Source: CBDBJR01 sp965206445 (GTDB lineage: Bacteria > Pseudomonadota > Gammaproteobacteria > Arenicellales > Poriferihabitantaceae). Taken from it: a DNA stretch of 64,000 nt. Below, piece after piece: positions 53,698-63,484 of this stretch. Where the stretch lies: NCBI GenBank assembly GCA_965206445.1, contig CBDBJR010000002.1, positions 2,294,001 through 2,358,000 on the forward strand, given 5' to 3'. Made by a program: the position numbers and the translations under genes. The notes beneath the pieces are model-generated. The model saw only the letters and a program-made list of their open reading frames with translations. It was not told the DNA's origin and searched no databases. Numbering within the stretch: the first letter of the stretch is position 1; each line of letters starts with the position of its first letter.

Positions 53698-54375
53698 ATA
53701 GACCTGCAACTGCCCCCTGGAAACAGTTGCCGGCGTTTTTAATACAAACCAGCTAACGCCTTCCGAGCAAGGCGGTGTGGTTAATGATCCATTAAATCGA
53801 TAGTACGCCAAATCGTTCGGCAACATTGCCTGTGCATTGATTGGCTCTGTCAGCGCCACGGTCTGATGCGCTGCTACAGGCAGATTGGACCAGATTTTAG
53901 CCAGCCCGTCATTTTCAGCACCCGACTCGAACATCACCGCCAGCACACCGATTTCCCCTTGATTTGTCGTATGAACGTAATGGGCTTCCAGTGGAAAATG
54001 TTCGCCGTTGATGGTGTTTTCACTGGGCGCATGAAAATGCACCTGAACGAGGTTAAACGAATACCCCCCGACATTCAGAGAATTACCGCTCGGAAAATTG
54101 ACTTGAATCGTATGGCCATTGTTGAGAGCCATATCGCCGTCCGTGTGATAACCAGGCCGGAGCTTCGGCAGATCGCCCTCAATCGCATTGCGAATATCAA
54201 TCGGGGATTGATTCCTGCCTGCCGCACACACGGCAAAATCGGCACTCAATTGTGCCCAGTGCCCCGGGCCGATGGCGCCGGAGTAGCCCCAATGCACAGA
54301 CTCGGCGGCATTGCCAACCACAGAGAACAGCGTCATGCAGATGAACGCCAGCGAAACGGTAATGTGCTTTTTCAT
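53629..54375 (-). CDS. alpha-type carbonic anhydrase, periplasmic
   Basis: The 248-aa protein starts at the ATG 54375 with a signal peptide (HITVSLAFICMTLFSVVGNAA). Alpha-class features are NQSPIDIR, VHFHAPSENTINGEHFPLEAHYVH, which holds the three zinc His ligands, and YRFNGSLTTPPCSEGVSW. It hydrates CO2 in the periplasm. The AAGGA before the ATG is well placed. The last 23 codons are duplicated 4.8 kb away at 48797-48865. Confidence 0.93.
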   Translation of the reverse strand: MKKHITVSLAFICMTLFSVVGNAAESVHWGYSGAIGPGHWAQLSADFAVCAAGRNQSPIDIRNAIEGDLPKLRPGYHTDGDMALNNGHTIQVNFPSGNSLNVGGYSFNLVQVHFHAPSENTINGEHFPLEAHYVHTTNQGEIGVLAVMFESGAENDGLAKIWSNLPVAAHQTVALTEPINAQAMLPNDLAYYRFNGSLTTPPCSEGVSWFVLKTPATVSRGQLQVYRGILHRENNRPVQPLNARVVVQ

Positions 54376-54854
54376 TGCTGAATCCTTGCTTGATTGAACT
54401 GTTGTTAAGCGTCGTGTTTGACCGGTTGATGATGCACCATCGTTGCTGTCCCTGATCACCCTGATACCGACTTTAAGCTTCACGCCCTCAACCGCCTTTG
54501 TCAAGCGTCTGAAACCGCTTTTAGCCGTGGGCATTTCTGGTGGACACCGGGCTGCACTTCGCCGCTTCGAGGTACAGCGCAGACCGCTGGCGCCCTTTCT
54601 CCCACCCCGCGCGCCGCCCGGGCATAGCCGGGTTTCAACCGACGCCGTCGTGCAGGAAACGGAGGCCCTGCGGGTTGCGTTCCCGGCCTGCACTGCCTGG
54701 CCATACAACGGGTCGGCCTCGTCGCCGACAGCCGCCCTGCCCCGGCGCCGCTTTTGTCGGCACCGGACCGGGTTTCCTCGTTATAATCGGTTTGTGGCTG
54801 GCGTGCCCGTGTTTTTCGCTGGCGCATAACCAGACCCAACAGGAGGCCCGGACA
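54376..54854. other. divergent intergenic region, carbonic anhydrase/HMG-CoA lyase
   Basis: The 479-bp gap has no convincing gene; the frames that cross it are low in protein-like composition. A TATAAT at 54782-54787 lies ~70 bp before the lyase start and is the best -10 candidate, though no -35 with 16-18 bp spacing is evident. The carbonic anhydrase promoter should be near 54400. Confidence 0.3.
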
Positions 54855-55778
54855 ATGAATCTGCCGAAAACAGTCACGCTGGTCGAAGTCGGCCCGCGCG
54901 ACGGGTTGCAGCATGAAACCCAAACGGTCAGCGTGGCCGACCGCATTGCGCTGATCCACCGACTGCAAGACGCCGGTCTGCGGCACATCGAAGCGGGCAG
55001 TTTTACCTCCGCCAGATGGGTGCCGCAAATGGCGGCCACTGCGGACGTCCTGCGCGGGCTGGAACGGCGGGCCGGGGTGCATTATCCGGTACTGGTGCCC
55101 AACCTGCGCGGGCTCGATGATGCGCTGGCCGCGGGCGCAGAAGACATCGCCGTGTTCACCGCCGCGTCGGACAGCTTCAACCGGAAAAACATCAACTGCG
55201 ACATCGCCGACAGCATCGCCCGTTTCACACCGGTGATACAGCGCGCGCAGGCGGAAAAACTGCGGGTGCGCGGCTATGTTTCCTGTGCCCTGGGCTGCCC
55301 GTATGAGGGCGACATAGCGCCCGCCGCCGTTGCCGAGGTGGCCGGCGCCTTATTCGAGCAGGGATGCGAGCAAATCTCGCTGGGCGACACCATTGGCGTC
55401 GGCACGCCGGGCAAGGCGCAGGCGATGATCGAAACGGTGGCCAGACAAGTGCCGATCGAGCGGCTGGCGGCCCACTTCCACGACACCTATGGGCAGGCGC
55501 TGGCCAACCTGTACGCGGTATTGCAGCTGGGCATCGGCACCATCGACAGCGCCGTCGGCGGCCTCGGCGGCTGCCCCTATGCCCCGGGCGCCGGCGGCAA
55601 CGTCGCCACCGAAGACGTGGTCTACATGCTGGACGGTCTGGGCATCGAAACCGGCGTCGACCTGACCAGACTGCTGGCGGCCGGCGAGTTCATTTGCCGC
55701 CGCCTGGCACGCCCGGCAACCGCAAAAGTCGCGCTGGCGGCGCACAGTCATACGACCGCCGCGCACCTTCGCGCTTGA
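54855..55778 (+). CDS. hydroxymethylglutaryl-CoA lyase
   Basis: The 307-aa TIM-barrel enzyme cleaves HMG-CoA to acetyl-CoA and acetoacetate, the last step of leucine degradation. Motifs are VEVGPRDGLQHE at the N-terminus, FTAASDSFNRKNINC, RGYVSCALGCPYEG, LAAHFHDTYGQALAN with the metal His pair, and the catalytic-Cys loop GGLGGCPYAPGAGGNVATED. AGGAGG is located nine bases before the ATG. No other leucine-degradation genes adjoin. Confidence 0.94.
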   Translation: MNLPKTVTLVEVGPRDGLQHETQTVSVADRIALIHRLQDAGLRHIEAGSFTSARWVPQMAATADVLRGLERRAGVHYPVLVPNLRGLDDALAAGAEDIAVFTAASDSFNRKNINCDIADSIARFTPVIQRAQAEKLRVRGYVSCALGCPYEGDIAPAAVAEVAGALFEQGCEQISLGDTIGVGTPGKAQAMIETVARQVPIERLAAHFHDTYGQALANLYAVLQLGIGTIDSAVGGLGGCPYAPGAGGNVATEDVVYMLDGLGIETGVDLTRLLAAGEFICRRLARPATAKVALAAHSHTTAAHLRA

Positions 55779-55990
55779 TCAAGCGAACAGCTGGTGATAC
55801 AGGTCAATAGCACATGACACGTGAGAATGGAGACGGTCGCACTCTATAGGAAAAACTGCAATACTCAAAGTCAGGCTGTCCAGACCGGAAAGTCGTTTGC
55901 CTGCGTTGCCAAACCTTGCCGCCGATGCGCAAATGGGTGTGTGCTTTTCGGCTTACTTCACTATAATACGCAGCCCAAAGGAGGCTATTT

Positions 55991-58273
55991 ATGATACAGC
56001 AGTTGCTCGAAAAGCTAAGCGAATTCGATGCCTTGCGTGACGATGACGAACGCAAAACGGAGGACGTTGAGCGGCAAGAGCCCGCCTTTGCCGACGATTT
56101 CCCCGCCGTTATTTTCGATCCGACTCGCCGTGCTTTAGAGTCGACCGGAATCTCACGCTTGTATCGCCATCAGGCGGCGGCGATTGAAACGGCGATGAGC
56201 GGTGACAATGTTGTTTTGGAATCACCGACGGCAAGCGGTAAAACCATCGCGTTCACCGTCCCCATGATTGAGAAATTGCGGATGGACCGCGATGCGCATG
56301 CGCTGCTTCTCTATCCGATGAAGGCAGTCGCCTACGACCAGCGACGGCAAATCGACAAAATTTGCCGGGCCACCGACGGTCGCCTTGAATCCTGGCACTA
56401 TGATGGCAACACAGATACAGAGTCTAAGGCAATAATGCGCCAAAAACCACCCCGGATATTGATGACGAATCCGGAATATCTTCATCAGTCCTTCCTTGCT
56501 TACGGCAAAAACGGAAAAGCATGGGAAACGAACGGTTTCTTGCGCAACCTCAAATTTCTTGTAATCGACGAAATTCACGAGTATCGGGGTTATTTTGGGA
56601 CACATGTTTCATTGCTGTTACGGAGATTCCTGCTACGTCTATCGAGACTCGGCGCACATCCGCAACTTTTTCTTTGCAGCGCCACTTGCGCCAATCCCAA
56701 GGAACACGCCGAATTGCTGACGGGGCAATCGTTTGTATTAGAAAGCGCACGGGACAGCTTGCGTCCGAAGCGGCACTTTGCATTCATTAATCCCCGAATC
56801 CCGGATTATAATTTTTATGACATATTCCGCCGGCGAATTGTGCTCGCCGCACTGGCCTGCTTCTCGATGGACCGTTCCGTACTAGTCTTCTGTCCAAGCA
56901 TAAGATTTGCCGAGAAAGCGTTTCAGGAAGCACGTAGGGACGCTACGAATCATGGATTAGACGAGGACAAAATTTCTCTCTTCAAAGCTGATCTGCTTGC
57001 AGAAGACAAAGAAAGCATTCAAGAGAGGATGCAAAGCGGCGATTTACGGATCGTGTTCACCACAAATGCCCTTGAACTCGGTATCGATATCGGCGGGCTG
57101 GACGGTGTGATTCTCGCCGGATTTCCGGATAATGCTATGGCGGCTTGGCAGCGAATCGGCAGAGCCGGTCGCGGCTGGGATAAGGATGCGTTCGTCCTGT
57201 TATACGCAATGAATAATGCTTTCGACCGATTCTTTGCCGCCAATCTCAATGGGTTTATCCAAAAACCCTTGGATCAAATTATATTGAACCCTAATAACGA
57301 AGAAGCAATCAAGAAACATACCGCCCCGATGATTTATGAATCGGAGCAACCACAACCCGACGATGTCGAATTTTTAGGGGAAGCTTTTTATACCGCCGTG
57401 CACACGGAAGCCAACCGAGGAGAAGCCGTCGGTAACTATACTCCCCATGAATATCAAACCCTCAAATTAAGGGGCAGTATGGGTACAAGCTACGAACTGA
57501 ACGCAAACGGGAAAGTAGTGGGAAATATTTCAGATACGCGGCGTTTCCGAGAAGCCTACATTGGGGCGATCTTTACCCATTTCGGCAAGTCGTATCGCGT
57601 GAAGGGACACGAAGCAAAAGCTATCACTCTGGTTGATGCCGAACCGCATCGCAAAACCAAGCCGGGGTTTTATTACAATGTGAGCAAGCGCGAATCTTTT
57701 GACGGATGTCGATACGCCGGTGTGGTTTCAACATTTTATGGACAACTCAACATCATAGAGAATTTCACCGGTTTCCAGCTTATCAATGAAAAGAGCGGCG
57801 AGGTAATAGAACAAAATAAAGCTACAACTGGCCGCTCATGGGGGGCGCCTCACGCTTTCTGGATTCAAACCGAGCCCGACATTACTGTGGCGACTCCTGG
57901 CGGCATCGGCGCACTTGAGCAGTTTTTTCGCATCGGCTCCTTTTTCATCATCCCCGCCGACCGCCACGATACCAGTACGCATTCTAAATCCAGCAATTCC
58001 GAGAAAGCCGCCTACTTGTATGAAAATTACGAAGGCGGGATTGGTATCGCTAAAAAGATTTTCTCACAATGGCACGAGGTTTTAGAAAAAGGTGTCAAAA
58101 TTGCAAAGTCCTGCCCCTGCTCGAAAGGATGCCCCAACTGCATCATGCCACCGCGCGTCAGAGATGGCAGTTCAATCGACAAGCGCGAAGGAATTCTCCT
58201 CGCAAACGAGATATTGAAATTCGCCCAACAGAAGACCGAGAAGTTTTCTAATGGCAGGTGGGTCACAGATTAA
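55991..58273 (+). CDS. MrfA/Hrq1-like DEAD/DEAH helicase with C-terminal cysteine cluster (DUF1998 type)
   Basis: The 760-aa superfamily 2 helicase has motif I ESPTASGKTIAF (~75-86), motif II IDEIHEY (~190), motif III CSATC (~231) and motif VI QRIGRAGRG. The C-terminal domain ends with CPCSKGCPNC (~707-716), the four-Cys cluster of MrfA, YprA and Hrq1 proteins. MrfA acts in mitomycin-lesion repair with the exonuclease MrfB; no MrfB-like gene follows. AAGGAGG precedes the ATG. The gene is of lower GC than the chromosome, so transfer is likely. Confidence 0.88.
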   Translation: MIQQLLEKLSEFDALRDDDERKTEDVERQEPAFADDFPAVIFDPTRRALESTGISRLYRHQAAAIETAMSGDNVVLESPTASGKTIAFTVPMIEKLRMDRDAHALLLYPMKAVAYDQRRQIDKICRATDGRLESWHYDGNTDTESKAIMRQKPPRILMTNPEYLHQSFLAYGKNGKAWETNGFLRNLKFLVIDEIHEYRGYFGTHVSLLLRRFLLRLSRLGAHPQLFLCSATCANPKEHAELLTGQSFVLESARDSLRPKRHFAFINPRIPDYNFYDIFRRRIVLAALACFSMDRSVLVFCPSIRFAEKAFQEARRDATNHGLDEDKISLFKADLLAEDKESIQERMQSGDLRIVFTTNALELGIDIGGLDGVILAGFPDNAMAAWQRIGRAGRGWDKDAFVLLYAMNNAFDRFFAANLNGFIQKPLDQIILNPNNEEAIKKHTAPMIYESEQPQPDDVEFLGEAFYTAVHTEANRGEAVGNYTPHEYQTLKLRGSMGTSYELNANGKVVGNISDTRRFREAYIGAIFTHFGKSYRVKGHEAKAITLVDAEPHRKTKPGFYYNVSKRESFDGCRYAGVVSTFYGQLNIIENFTGFQLINEKSGEVIEQNKATTGRSWGAPHAFWIQTEPDITVATPGGIGALEQFFRIGSFFIIPADRHDTSTHSKSSNSEKAAYLYENYEGGIGIAKKIFSQWHEVLEKGVKIAKSCPCSKGCPNCIMPPRVRDGSSIDKREGILLANEILKFAQQKTEKFSNGRWVTD

Positions 58274-58409
58274 GCTCGCCTGACGAGATTCCGAAGTGCG
58301 GCGGATATTTTATGTCGGTTATTATCGCCTCATTCCTTGCGTAACTTTCATCAATTCGAGCGCAACGGTTTGATTCTCTGCACAAGCGGATGAATATTGA
58401 CACCCCACG

Positions 58410-59465
58410 CTACGCGCTGTCCAGCAGCGTCTGCACCAGCTTGTCGGCGCCGAATCGGACGGTATCCGCCACCGGCAGACCAAGCTCGTCTTCGAGCTGC
58501 GCAATCGCGCTGCGTGCCGCCGCTGGCGCCAATGCCGCGGTATTCAACGCCACCCCGATGGTCTGCGCCGGCGGCAGCGCGCCGCAGGCCGAGGCCAGCG
58601 ATTCGTTCAGTTCGATAACCGCTTTCAGCGGCGGGATTTTCACCTGCTGCGGATTGCGCAGATGGGTCATGCCGGCGCGGTGGCACATCACCAGATGGGT
58701 GGCGCAACTGCCGCGCAGCAGCGGCAGGGTGGCGCTGCTGCCGGGGTGCAGCAGCGAGCCCTGGCCTTCGATAAACACGTAATCGTACTGCGCCGCCTCG
58801 AGCAGCAGGGTTTCTACCGCACCGCAGGCGTAGTCGAGCTTGAACGCGTCCAGCGGAATCCCGCGGCCGGTTATCGCGATGCCGGTTTGGCCGGTGGCGA
58901 GAAATACGGCGTTGCCGCCGCGCTGCTTCAGCTGGCGGCAGAGCTCGAGGCCGGCGGTCATTTTGCCGATGGCCATATCGGTGCCGACCAGCAAAATCCG
59001 CTTGTTGTCCAGTTCGGCGGCCCGCGCAGCGGCAATCACCGGGGTGAAGGCGGGCTGACGAATATCCCAGATCCACTGCCCGGATGGCCGCTCGGGCTGC
59101 TCGGCCAGCAGCGGGCCCAGCCGCGGATGGAGTGGATCGTGCAGGCCGTTGACAATGCACAGCCCCAGTTTGACGGCGCTGGTCAGCGGCGGCAGCCACG
59201 CCGCGGGCAGGCGGCCGCCGGAGGGCGCGGTGCCGAGCACCAACACCTCGGCGCCCAGCTCGGCCGCCTGTTCGACGCTGGCCACAATCGGGTAGCGGTA
59301 GGGCAAATCACAGGCCTGACAAACCTGCTTGCCGGCATGGGTCGAGTCGATCACGCAGACCACCGGGTTGTCGGTGTAGCGCATGACCCCGTAACCCATC
59401 TTGCCGTAGTCGCTGTCCAGGTTGTCCTGCATGTAAATCGCCAGCTTTTGCCGCAGTTCCAGCAT
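58410..59465 (-). CDS. DUF1611 family protein, DgcN-like (D-glutamate catabolism)
   Basis: The 351-aa protein has an N-terminal Rossmann-like part (VVCVIDSTHAGKQV, VEVLGTAPSGG-type region) and a C-terminal P-loop-like part (LLVGTDMAIGKMTAGLELC, YDYVFIEGQGSLLHPG). DUF1611 includes DgcN, described together with DgcA in a marine bacterial D-glutamate degradation pathway that goes through N-acylation and epimerisation. The gene is 12 bp downstream of the DgcA-like gene on the same strand, which is the known pairing. Confidence 0.8.
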   Translation of the reverse strand: MLELRQKLAIYMQDNLDSDYGKMGYGVMRYTDNPVVCVIDSTHAGKQVCQACDLPYRYPIVASVEQAAELGAEVLVLGTAPSGGRLPAAWLPPLTSAVKLGLCIVNGLHDPLHPRLGPLLAEQPERPSGQWIWDIRQPAFTPVIAAARAAELDNKRILLVGTDMAIGKMTAGLELCRQLKQRGGNAVFLATGQTGIAITGRGIPLDAFKLDYACGAVETLLLEAAQYDYVFIEGQGSLLHPGSSATLPLLRGSCATHLVMCHRAGMTHLRNPQQVKIPPLKAVIELNESLASACGALPPAQTIGVALNTAALAPAAARSAIAQLEDELGLPVADTVRFGADKLVQTLLDSA

Positions 59466-59477
59466 CGCTCCTGCCGC

Positions 59478-60515
59478 TCAGATGGTGATTCGGGCGCCGT
59501 GTCCCGGCAGCGCGTTCGGCACCACGACGCCGTCGATAAAAGCCGCCCCGGTGCATGGGTCCGGTGCCAGATTCAAATGCGAATCCAGATCGATATGATC
59601 CAGCAGCCCGGTCACCGCCGCGGCGGCGGAGATCGACATCGACGACTCGTTCATACAGCCGATCATGGTTTTCAGGCCGAACGCCCGGGCGGTCGCGATG
59701 CCGCGCAATGCGCCGGTGATGCCGCCGCATTTCATCAGCTTGAAGTTGACGCCGTCGACGCAGTCGGCCCAGCCGACGATATCCGCAGCCATGCGGCAGG
59801 ATTCGTCGAGATAGATCGGCAGCGCCCGGCGCTTGAACAGCTCGGGCAGCTGATCTTCGGCGCCCTGCCGCAGCGGCTGTTCGACATACTCGACCCCGTG
59901 CCCGGCCAGCCATCCGAGCATGCGTTTGGCGGTCTCCAAATCCCAGCCGCCGTTGGCATCCACCCGCAGCTTGACGTTATACGCCCTGGCGCTGGCGACC
60001 ACCTGGGCAAACATCGCCCGGTCGGCCTGCTCACCTTCGGGCGAGCCCAGCTTGATTTTCAGCGCCCTGACGCCGCTGCCGTCCAATAACAGCGGCACGC
60101 GCTCGCGCACCACGTCGGGGGAGGTGATGCCGATTGTGACCGAGCACGGCACGGTGCTGACCGCCAGGCCGAGCAGCCGATACAACGGCAGGCCGGCCTG
60201 CTTGCCGAGCCAATCCCATAGCGCCATGTCCAGCGCCGCCAGGGCGCAGGGCGGCGTCCCCAGCGCGATGCCGCGGTCGTAGATCTGCTGCACCGACAGC
60301 CCGTCCAGGCCGCTCGCTTGCAGCGTCTCGATAGCGTGCCGGGCGGCGTCCGGGGTCGCCGCGCCGGTGGTGTTGCCGGGCGCCGTTTCACCCTGGCCGG
60401 TGATGCCGTCCTGCTGCACGGCAACAAACAAATTGTCCGACCCGGAGGACACGCCGCGCGAAATCGCCAGCGGGAAGCGTTTGTTCAATCGGATGGTGCG
60501 AAAGGTGATCTGCAT
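59478..60515 (-). CDS. enolase-superfamily epimerase, dipeptide-epimerase/DgcA-like
   Basis: The 345-aa protein has the muconate-lactonising-enzyme-type active site: LKIKLG (K-x-K), metal ligands in RVDANGGW, EQP and DES, and the second base Lys in VNFKLMKCGG. Such enzymes epimerise the alpha carbon of amino-acid derivatives or dipeptides. Pairing with a DUF1611 gene points to N-acyl-D-glutamate as substrate rather than L-Ala-D/L-Glu. The start at 60515 (MQITFRTIRL) removes an unlikely nine-residue extension. Confidence 0.85.
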   Translation of the reverse strand: MQITFRTIRLNKRFPLAISRGVSSGSDNLFVAVQQDGITGQGETAPGNTTGAATPDAARHAIETLQASGLDGLSVQQIYDRGIALGTPPCALAALDMALWDWLGKQAGLPLYRLLGLAVSTVPCSVTIGITSPDVVRERVPLLLDGSGVRALKIKLGSPEGEQADRAMFAQVVASARAYNVKLRVDANGGWDLETAKRMLGWLAGHGVEYVEQPLRQGAEDQLPELFKRRALPIYLDESCRMAADIVGWADCVDGVNFKLMKCGGITGALRGIATARAFGLKTMIGCMNESSMSISAAAAVTGLLDHIDLDSHLNLAPDPCTGAAFIDGVVVPNALPGHGARITI

Positions 60516-60657
60516 GCGGGTATGGATAGCGAACGCGGTCAAGCCGGGGTTGGCACCCGGAACCGGTAAGCGGCCAATTGTCGGGTGCTGAGATTGTACT
60601 AGTGTATGATAAGATTTTCAGGTATACAATTTGATTTTATCACTGCGGAAAATAGTT

Positions 60658-62058
60658 ATGCCCGACGCCCATTCAACTCAAGATGCTACAGGTACATCAG
60701 ATATTACAGATACGCCGTACATCTTTGAAAAAGCTCAGATATCGATGCTACAGCAATTAGCAAAACGAGTACACAATATGCGGCAAGTAGGGAAACTGAA
60801 TGCAGCAGCACTTAGTCAGATCAGGCGATATTTTCGGATCAAGAGCATTTATCACTCCAATGCGATTGAAGGAAATAAACTGGATGTTGGCGAAACACGG
60901 CAGGTGGTTGAGCACGGACTCACGATAACCGGGAAATCGCTTCGGGATCAGGCTGAAGCAAGAAATTTGAAGCAAGCGCTGGATTTTCTGGAAACGCTGG
61001 CCTCACCCGACCAGCCAATTACCGAATCCGATGTCAGGCAAATTCATTTTCTGGTCCTTCAGGATATCGATAATGATAACGCAGGCAGATATAGAAACGT
61101 TCCGGTGGAGATTAGCGGCTCCCAATACCGCCCGCCCGCACCGGAATCGGTCGCAGGGCAAATGCAGGCGTTTAGCAAATGGCTGTCCTCCGCACTCACT
61201 GCTAGTAATGACAACCACGCACATGATGCCATTCTTTATGCTGCTGTTGCGCATACGTGGCTTGTCTATATTCACCCGTTTATCGACGGCAACGGCAGGG
61301 TTGCCAGACTGGTCATGAATCTCATGTTGATGCGATACGGCTATCCTATCGCGATTATTACCAAAGCCGATCGAGAGCGATACTACGATGCATTAGAAAC
61401 CTCACAATCTGCGGATTTATCGCCTTTTATCGCATTGGTAATCGAATGTGTCGGTGAAAGCCTGGATGAATATGAACAGGCGGCAAAGGAACAGCGAGAA
61501 CAACAAGAATGGGCGACTGAACTAGGCTCGAGTATTTCGCGACCTGCAATGGCTCGCTTGAAAAACGAATACGAAGTATGGAAAAGCGCAATGGAATTGT
61601 TGCGCGGCCATTTCCGCCAGGCTGCCGAATCGATTCAACAATCGACGCCGATTGGAAATATTCATTTTAAAGATTTTGGCATGTTGGAATTCGACAAATA
61701 CATGCAGCTCAAACAACACGAATCGGCGAAGCGAACCTGGTTTTTTCGAGTCGATTTTATTATCGAAGATACATCAGCGCGCTATCTTTTCTTCTTTGGC
61801 TACCCGAACCAACTCTTGAAAAAAAAAGCGGAGGTGACTCTGCACTTGTCGCGTGAGGACCCTCCGAAATCATTCAATTATCAAAAACTCGACCGCCTAA
61901 CCGCACCCAATATCCCAAGCATCGTCGAGATTGGCTACCACGCACAGGCTGAACGCTTTGTTTCCAGGGGGCTACACGGAACAATCCAAAAGGGCAAAAT
62001 AGAAAACATCGGGAAAAAATTTTTCGAACAAGTAATCTCGTGTCACTTTCAAACCTAG
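60658..62058 (+). CDS. Fic-domain protein with N-terminal inhibitory helix
   Basis: The 466-aa protein has the full Fic motif HPFIDGNGRVAR (~206-217), so AMP-transferase activity is expected. The inhibitory motif SNAIEGN near residue 67 marks a class II Fic protein, self-inhibited by its own N-terminus. A C-terminal extension (~280-466) of unknown fold follows (VDFIIEDTSARYLFFFGYPNQLL). GGAA eight bases before the ATG supports the start. The upstream 60 bp are A/T-rich, with an imperfect inverted repeat TGATAAGAT/ATTTTATCA. No cognate antitoxin gene is adjacent. Confidence 0.88.
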   Translation: MPDAHSTQDATGTSDITDTPYIFEKAQISMLQQLAKRVHNMRQVGKLNAAALSQIRRYFRIKSIYHSNAIEGNKLDVGETRQVVEHGLTITGKSLRDQAEARNLKQALDFLETLASPDQPITESDVRQIHFLVLQDIDNDNAGRYRNVPVEISGSQYRPPAPESVAGQMQAFSKWLSSALTASNDNHAHDAILYAAVAHTWLVYIHPFIDGNGRVARLVMNLMLMRYGYPIAIITKADRERYYDALETSQSADLSPFIALVIECVGESLDEYEQAAKEQREQQEWATELGSSISRPAMARLKNEYEVWKSAMELLRGHFRQAAESIQQSTPIGNIHFKDFGMLEFDKYMQLKQHESAKRTWFFRVDFIIEDTSARYLFFFGYPNQLLKKKAEVTLHLSREDPPKSFNYQKLDRLTAPNIPSIVEIGYHAQAERFVSRGLHGTIQKGKIENIGKKFFEQVISCHFQT

Positions 62059-62082
62059 CAAACTGACCGCCGGGTCAAGCGC

Positions 62083-63429
62083 TCACTGCGGAACAGCGCT
62101 GTCGGCAGCGGCGCCGGATGCCGGCAGGGCGGTCAGCGAGAATTGGGTGCCGGTGCTGTGCTCATCCAGCCAGTCGTTGACGCGCCGCAGGGTCGCATCG
62201 TCCAACTGCCCGACGGTGCGCTGCAACCGCAGAATCGCCAGAATGTAATTGTAGCGCGCGCGCAGATAGTCGCTGCGTGTGCGGGATAGATCGCGTTGCG
62301 CGTCCAGCACGTCCAGATTGGTGGTCAGGCCGACACGGAAGCCCTGCTCTTTGACATCGAGTGAATTGCTGCCGGCGTGAATCGCCTCCGACAACGCCTG
62401 CACCTGACTGACGCTGTTGGTGATTTCCAGAAAGGCCGAGGTCGCATCCGCCACCACCTGGCGCTTGAGCGACTCCCTGCTCTGCTCGGCAATATTGTGC
62501 GCCAGGCCGGCCTGGCGGGTGCGCAGCGATATGCTGCCGGCCAGATACAGCGGCAGATTGAGATTGAGGCCAACCGCCGAGGTCGCGCTCGAACCGAGGC
62601 CGCGACCGGGCAATTCGCTCCAGCGATGATTGACGTTGAGGCCGAGCGTCGGCGAGCGGGCAAAGCGCTGTCGATCGATTTCCTGCCGGGCGATTTCCAA
62701 CTCGAGACTGTCGGCCTGCAAGCGCAGGTTGCCGACCAACGCGCGCTCAATCCAGATCGCCGGGTCATCCGGCTGCGGCGGCGCCAGCGGCGTTTGCAGC
62801 TTCAGCCCGGCCAGGGCCTGCGGCTCTTGTCCGATGATCTGCCGCATCCCCTGCCTGGCGTTGTCGATGCGAATCTGCGCCTGGATGATATTGGCCTGCG
62901 ACTGCTGCAAGCGGGCCTGGCTATCGAACACGTCGGCCTCGGTCGCCAGGCCAACCTCAAACCGCTGGGTGGCCAGGTCGGCTTGCCGCCGGAGGGCGAC
63001 TTTTTCCAGCCGCGCCACCTCCTGATTGTCGATGGCGGAGAGCAGATCGAAGTACTGCTCGGCGACGAACAGAATCAGATCGTAGCGGGCGGCCTGGTAT
63101 TCCAGGTCGGCGCTTTGCGTGCGCAGGTCGGCCTGTTTGATGGCCACCCGGTCGGGGCGGTTGTACAGCGGCAACTCCAGATTCAACTGGGCGCTGTGGC
63201 TGTCGTCGACGGTACCGCTGCGCCGTTTGCCCAGCTCGCCGCCGGCGGTGATTTGCGGCCGAAAACGCGATTGCGCCAGCGGCAAATCGAGCTGCGCCGA
63301 TTGCTGGCGCAAGCCGGCCGCACGGTAGATGGCATCGTGCTGCAGCGCCAGCTGATAGGTATCCCACAAATCCATTGCATAACCGCAGCGGGCAAACAGC
63401 AGTATCGCCGCCACCGTGCCGGCCCGCAT
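62083..63429 (-). CDS. tolC: TolC-family outer-membrane efflux protein
   Basis: The mature part resembles TolC: DLWDTYQLALQHDAIYRAAG, LPLAQSRFRPQITAGGELG, AEQYFDLLSAIDNQEVARLEK, ATQRFEVGLATEADVFDSQA and the second-repeat NLDVLDAQRDLSRTRSDYLRARYNYI. It forms the outer-membrane channel of tripartite exporters. From the ATG at 63429 it has 448 aa and a short signal peptide (MRAGTVAAILLFARCGYA). An ATG at 63516 in the same frame would overlap the upstream methyltransferase by 32 bp and add a basic leader, and is a reasonable alternative. Confidence 0.88.
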   Translation of the reverse strand: MRAGTVAAILLFARCGYAMDLWDTYQLALQHDAIYRAAGLRQQSAQLDLPLAQSRFRPQITAGGELGKRRSGTVDDSHSAQLNLELPLYNRPDRVAIKQADLRTQSADLEYQAARYDLILFVAEQYFDLLSAIDNQEVARLEKVALRRQADLATQRFEVGLATEADVFDSQARLQQSQANIIQAQIRIDNARQGMRQIIGQEPQALAGLKLQTPLAPPQPDDPAIWIERALVGNLRLQADSLELEIARQEIDRQRFARSPTLGLNVNHRWSELPGRGLGSSATSAVGLNLNLPLYLAGSISLRTRQAGLAHNIAEQSRESLKRQVVADATSAFLEITNSVSQVQALSEAIHAGSNSLDVKEQGFRVGLTTNLDVLDAQRDLSRTRSDYLRARYNYILAILRLQRTVGQLDDATLRRVNDWLDEHSTGTQFSLTALPASGAAADSAVPQ

Positions 63430-63484
63430 CCAGCCGACCAGGGCCGGCGTGCCGGTCGGTCGCCGGCGGCCCGGCAACCCGCGG

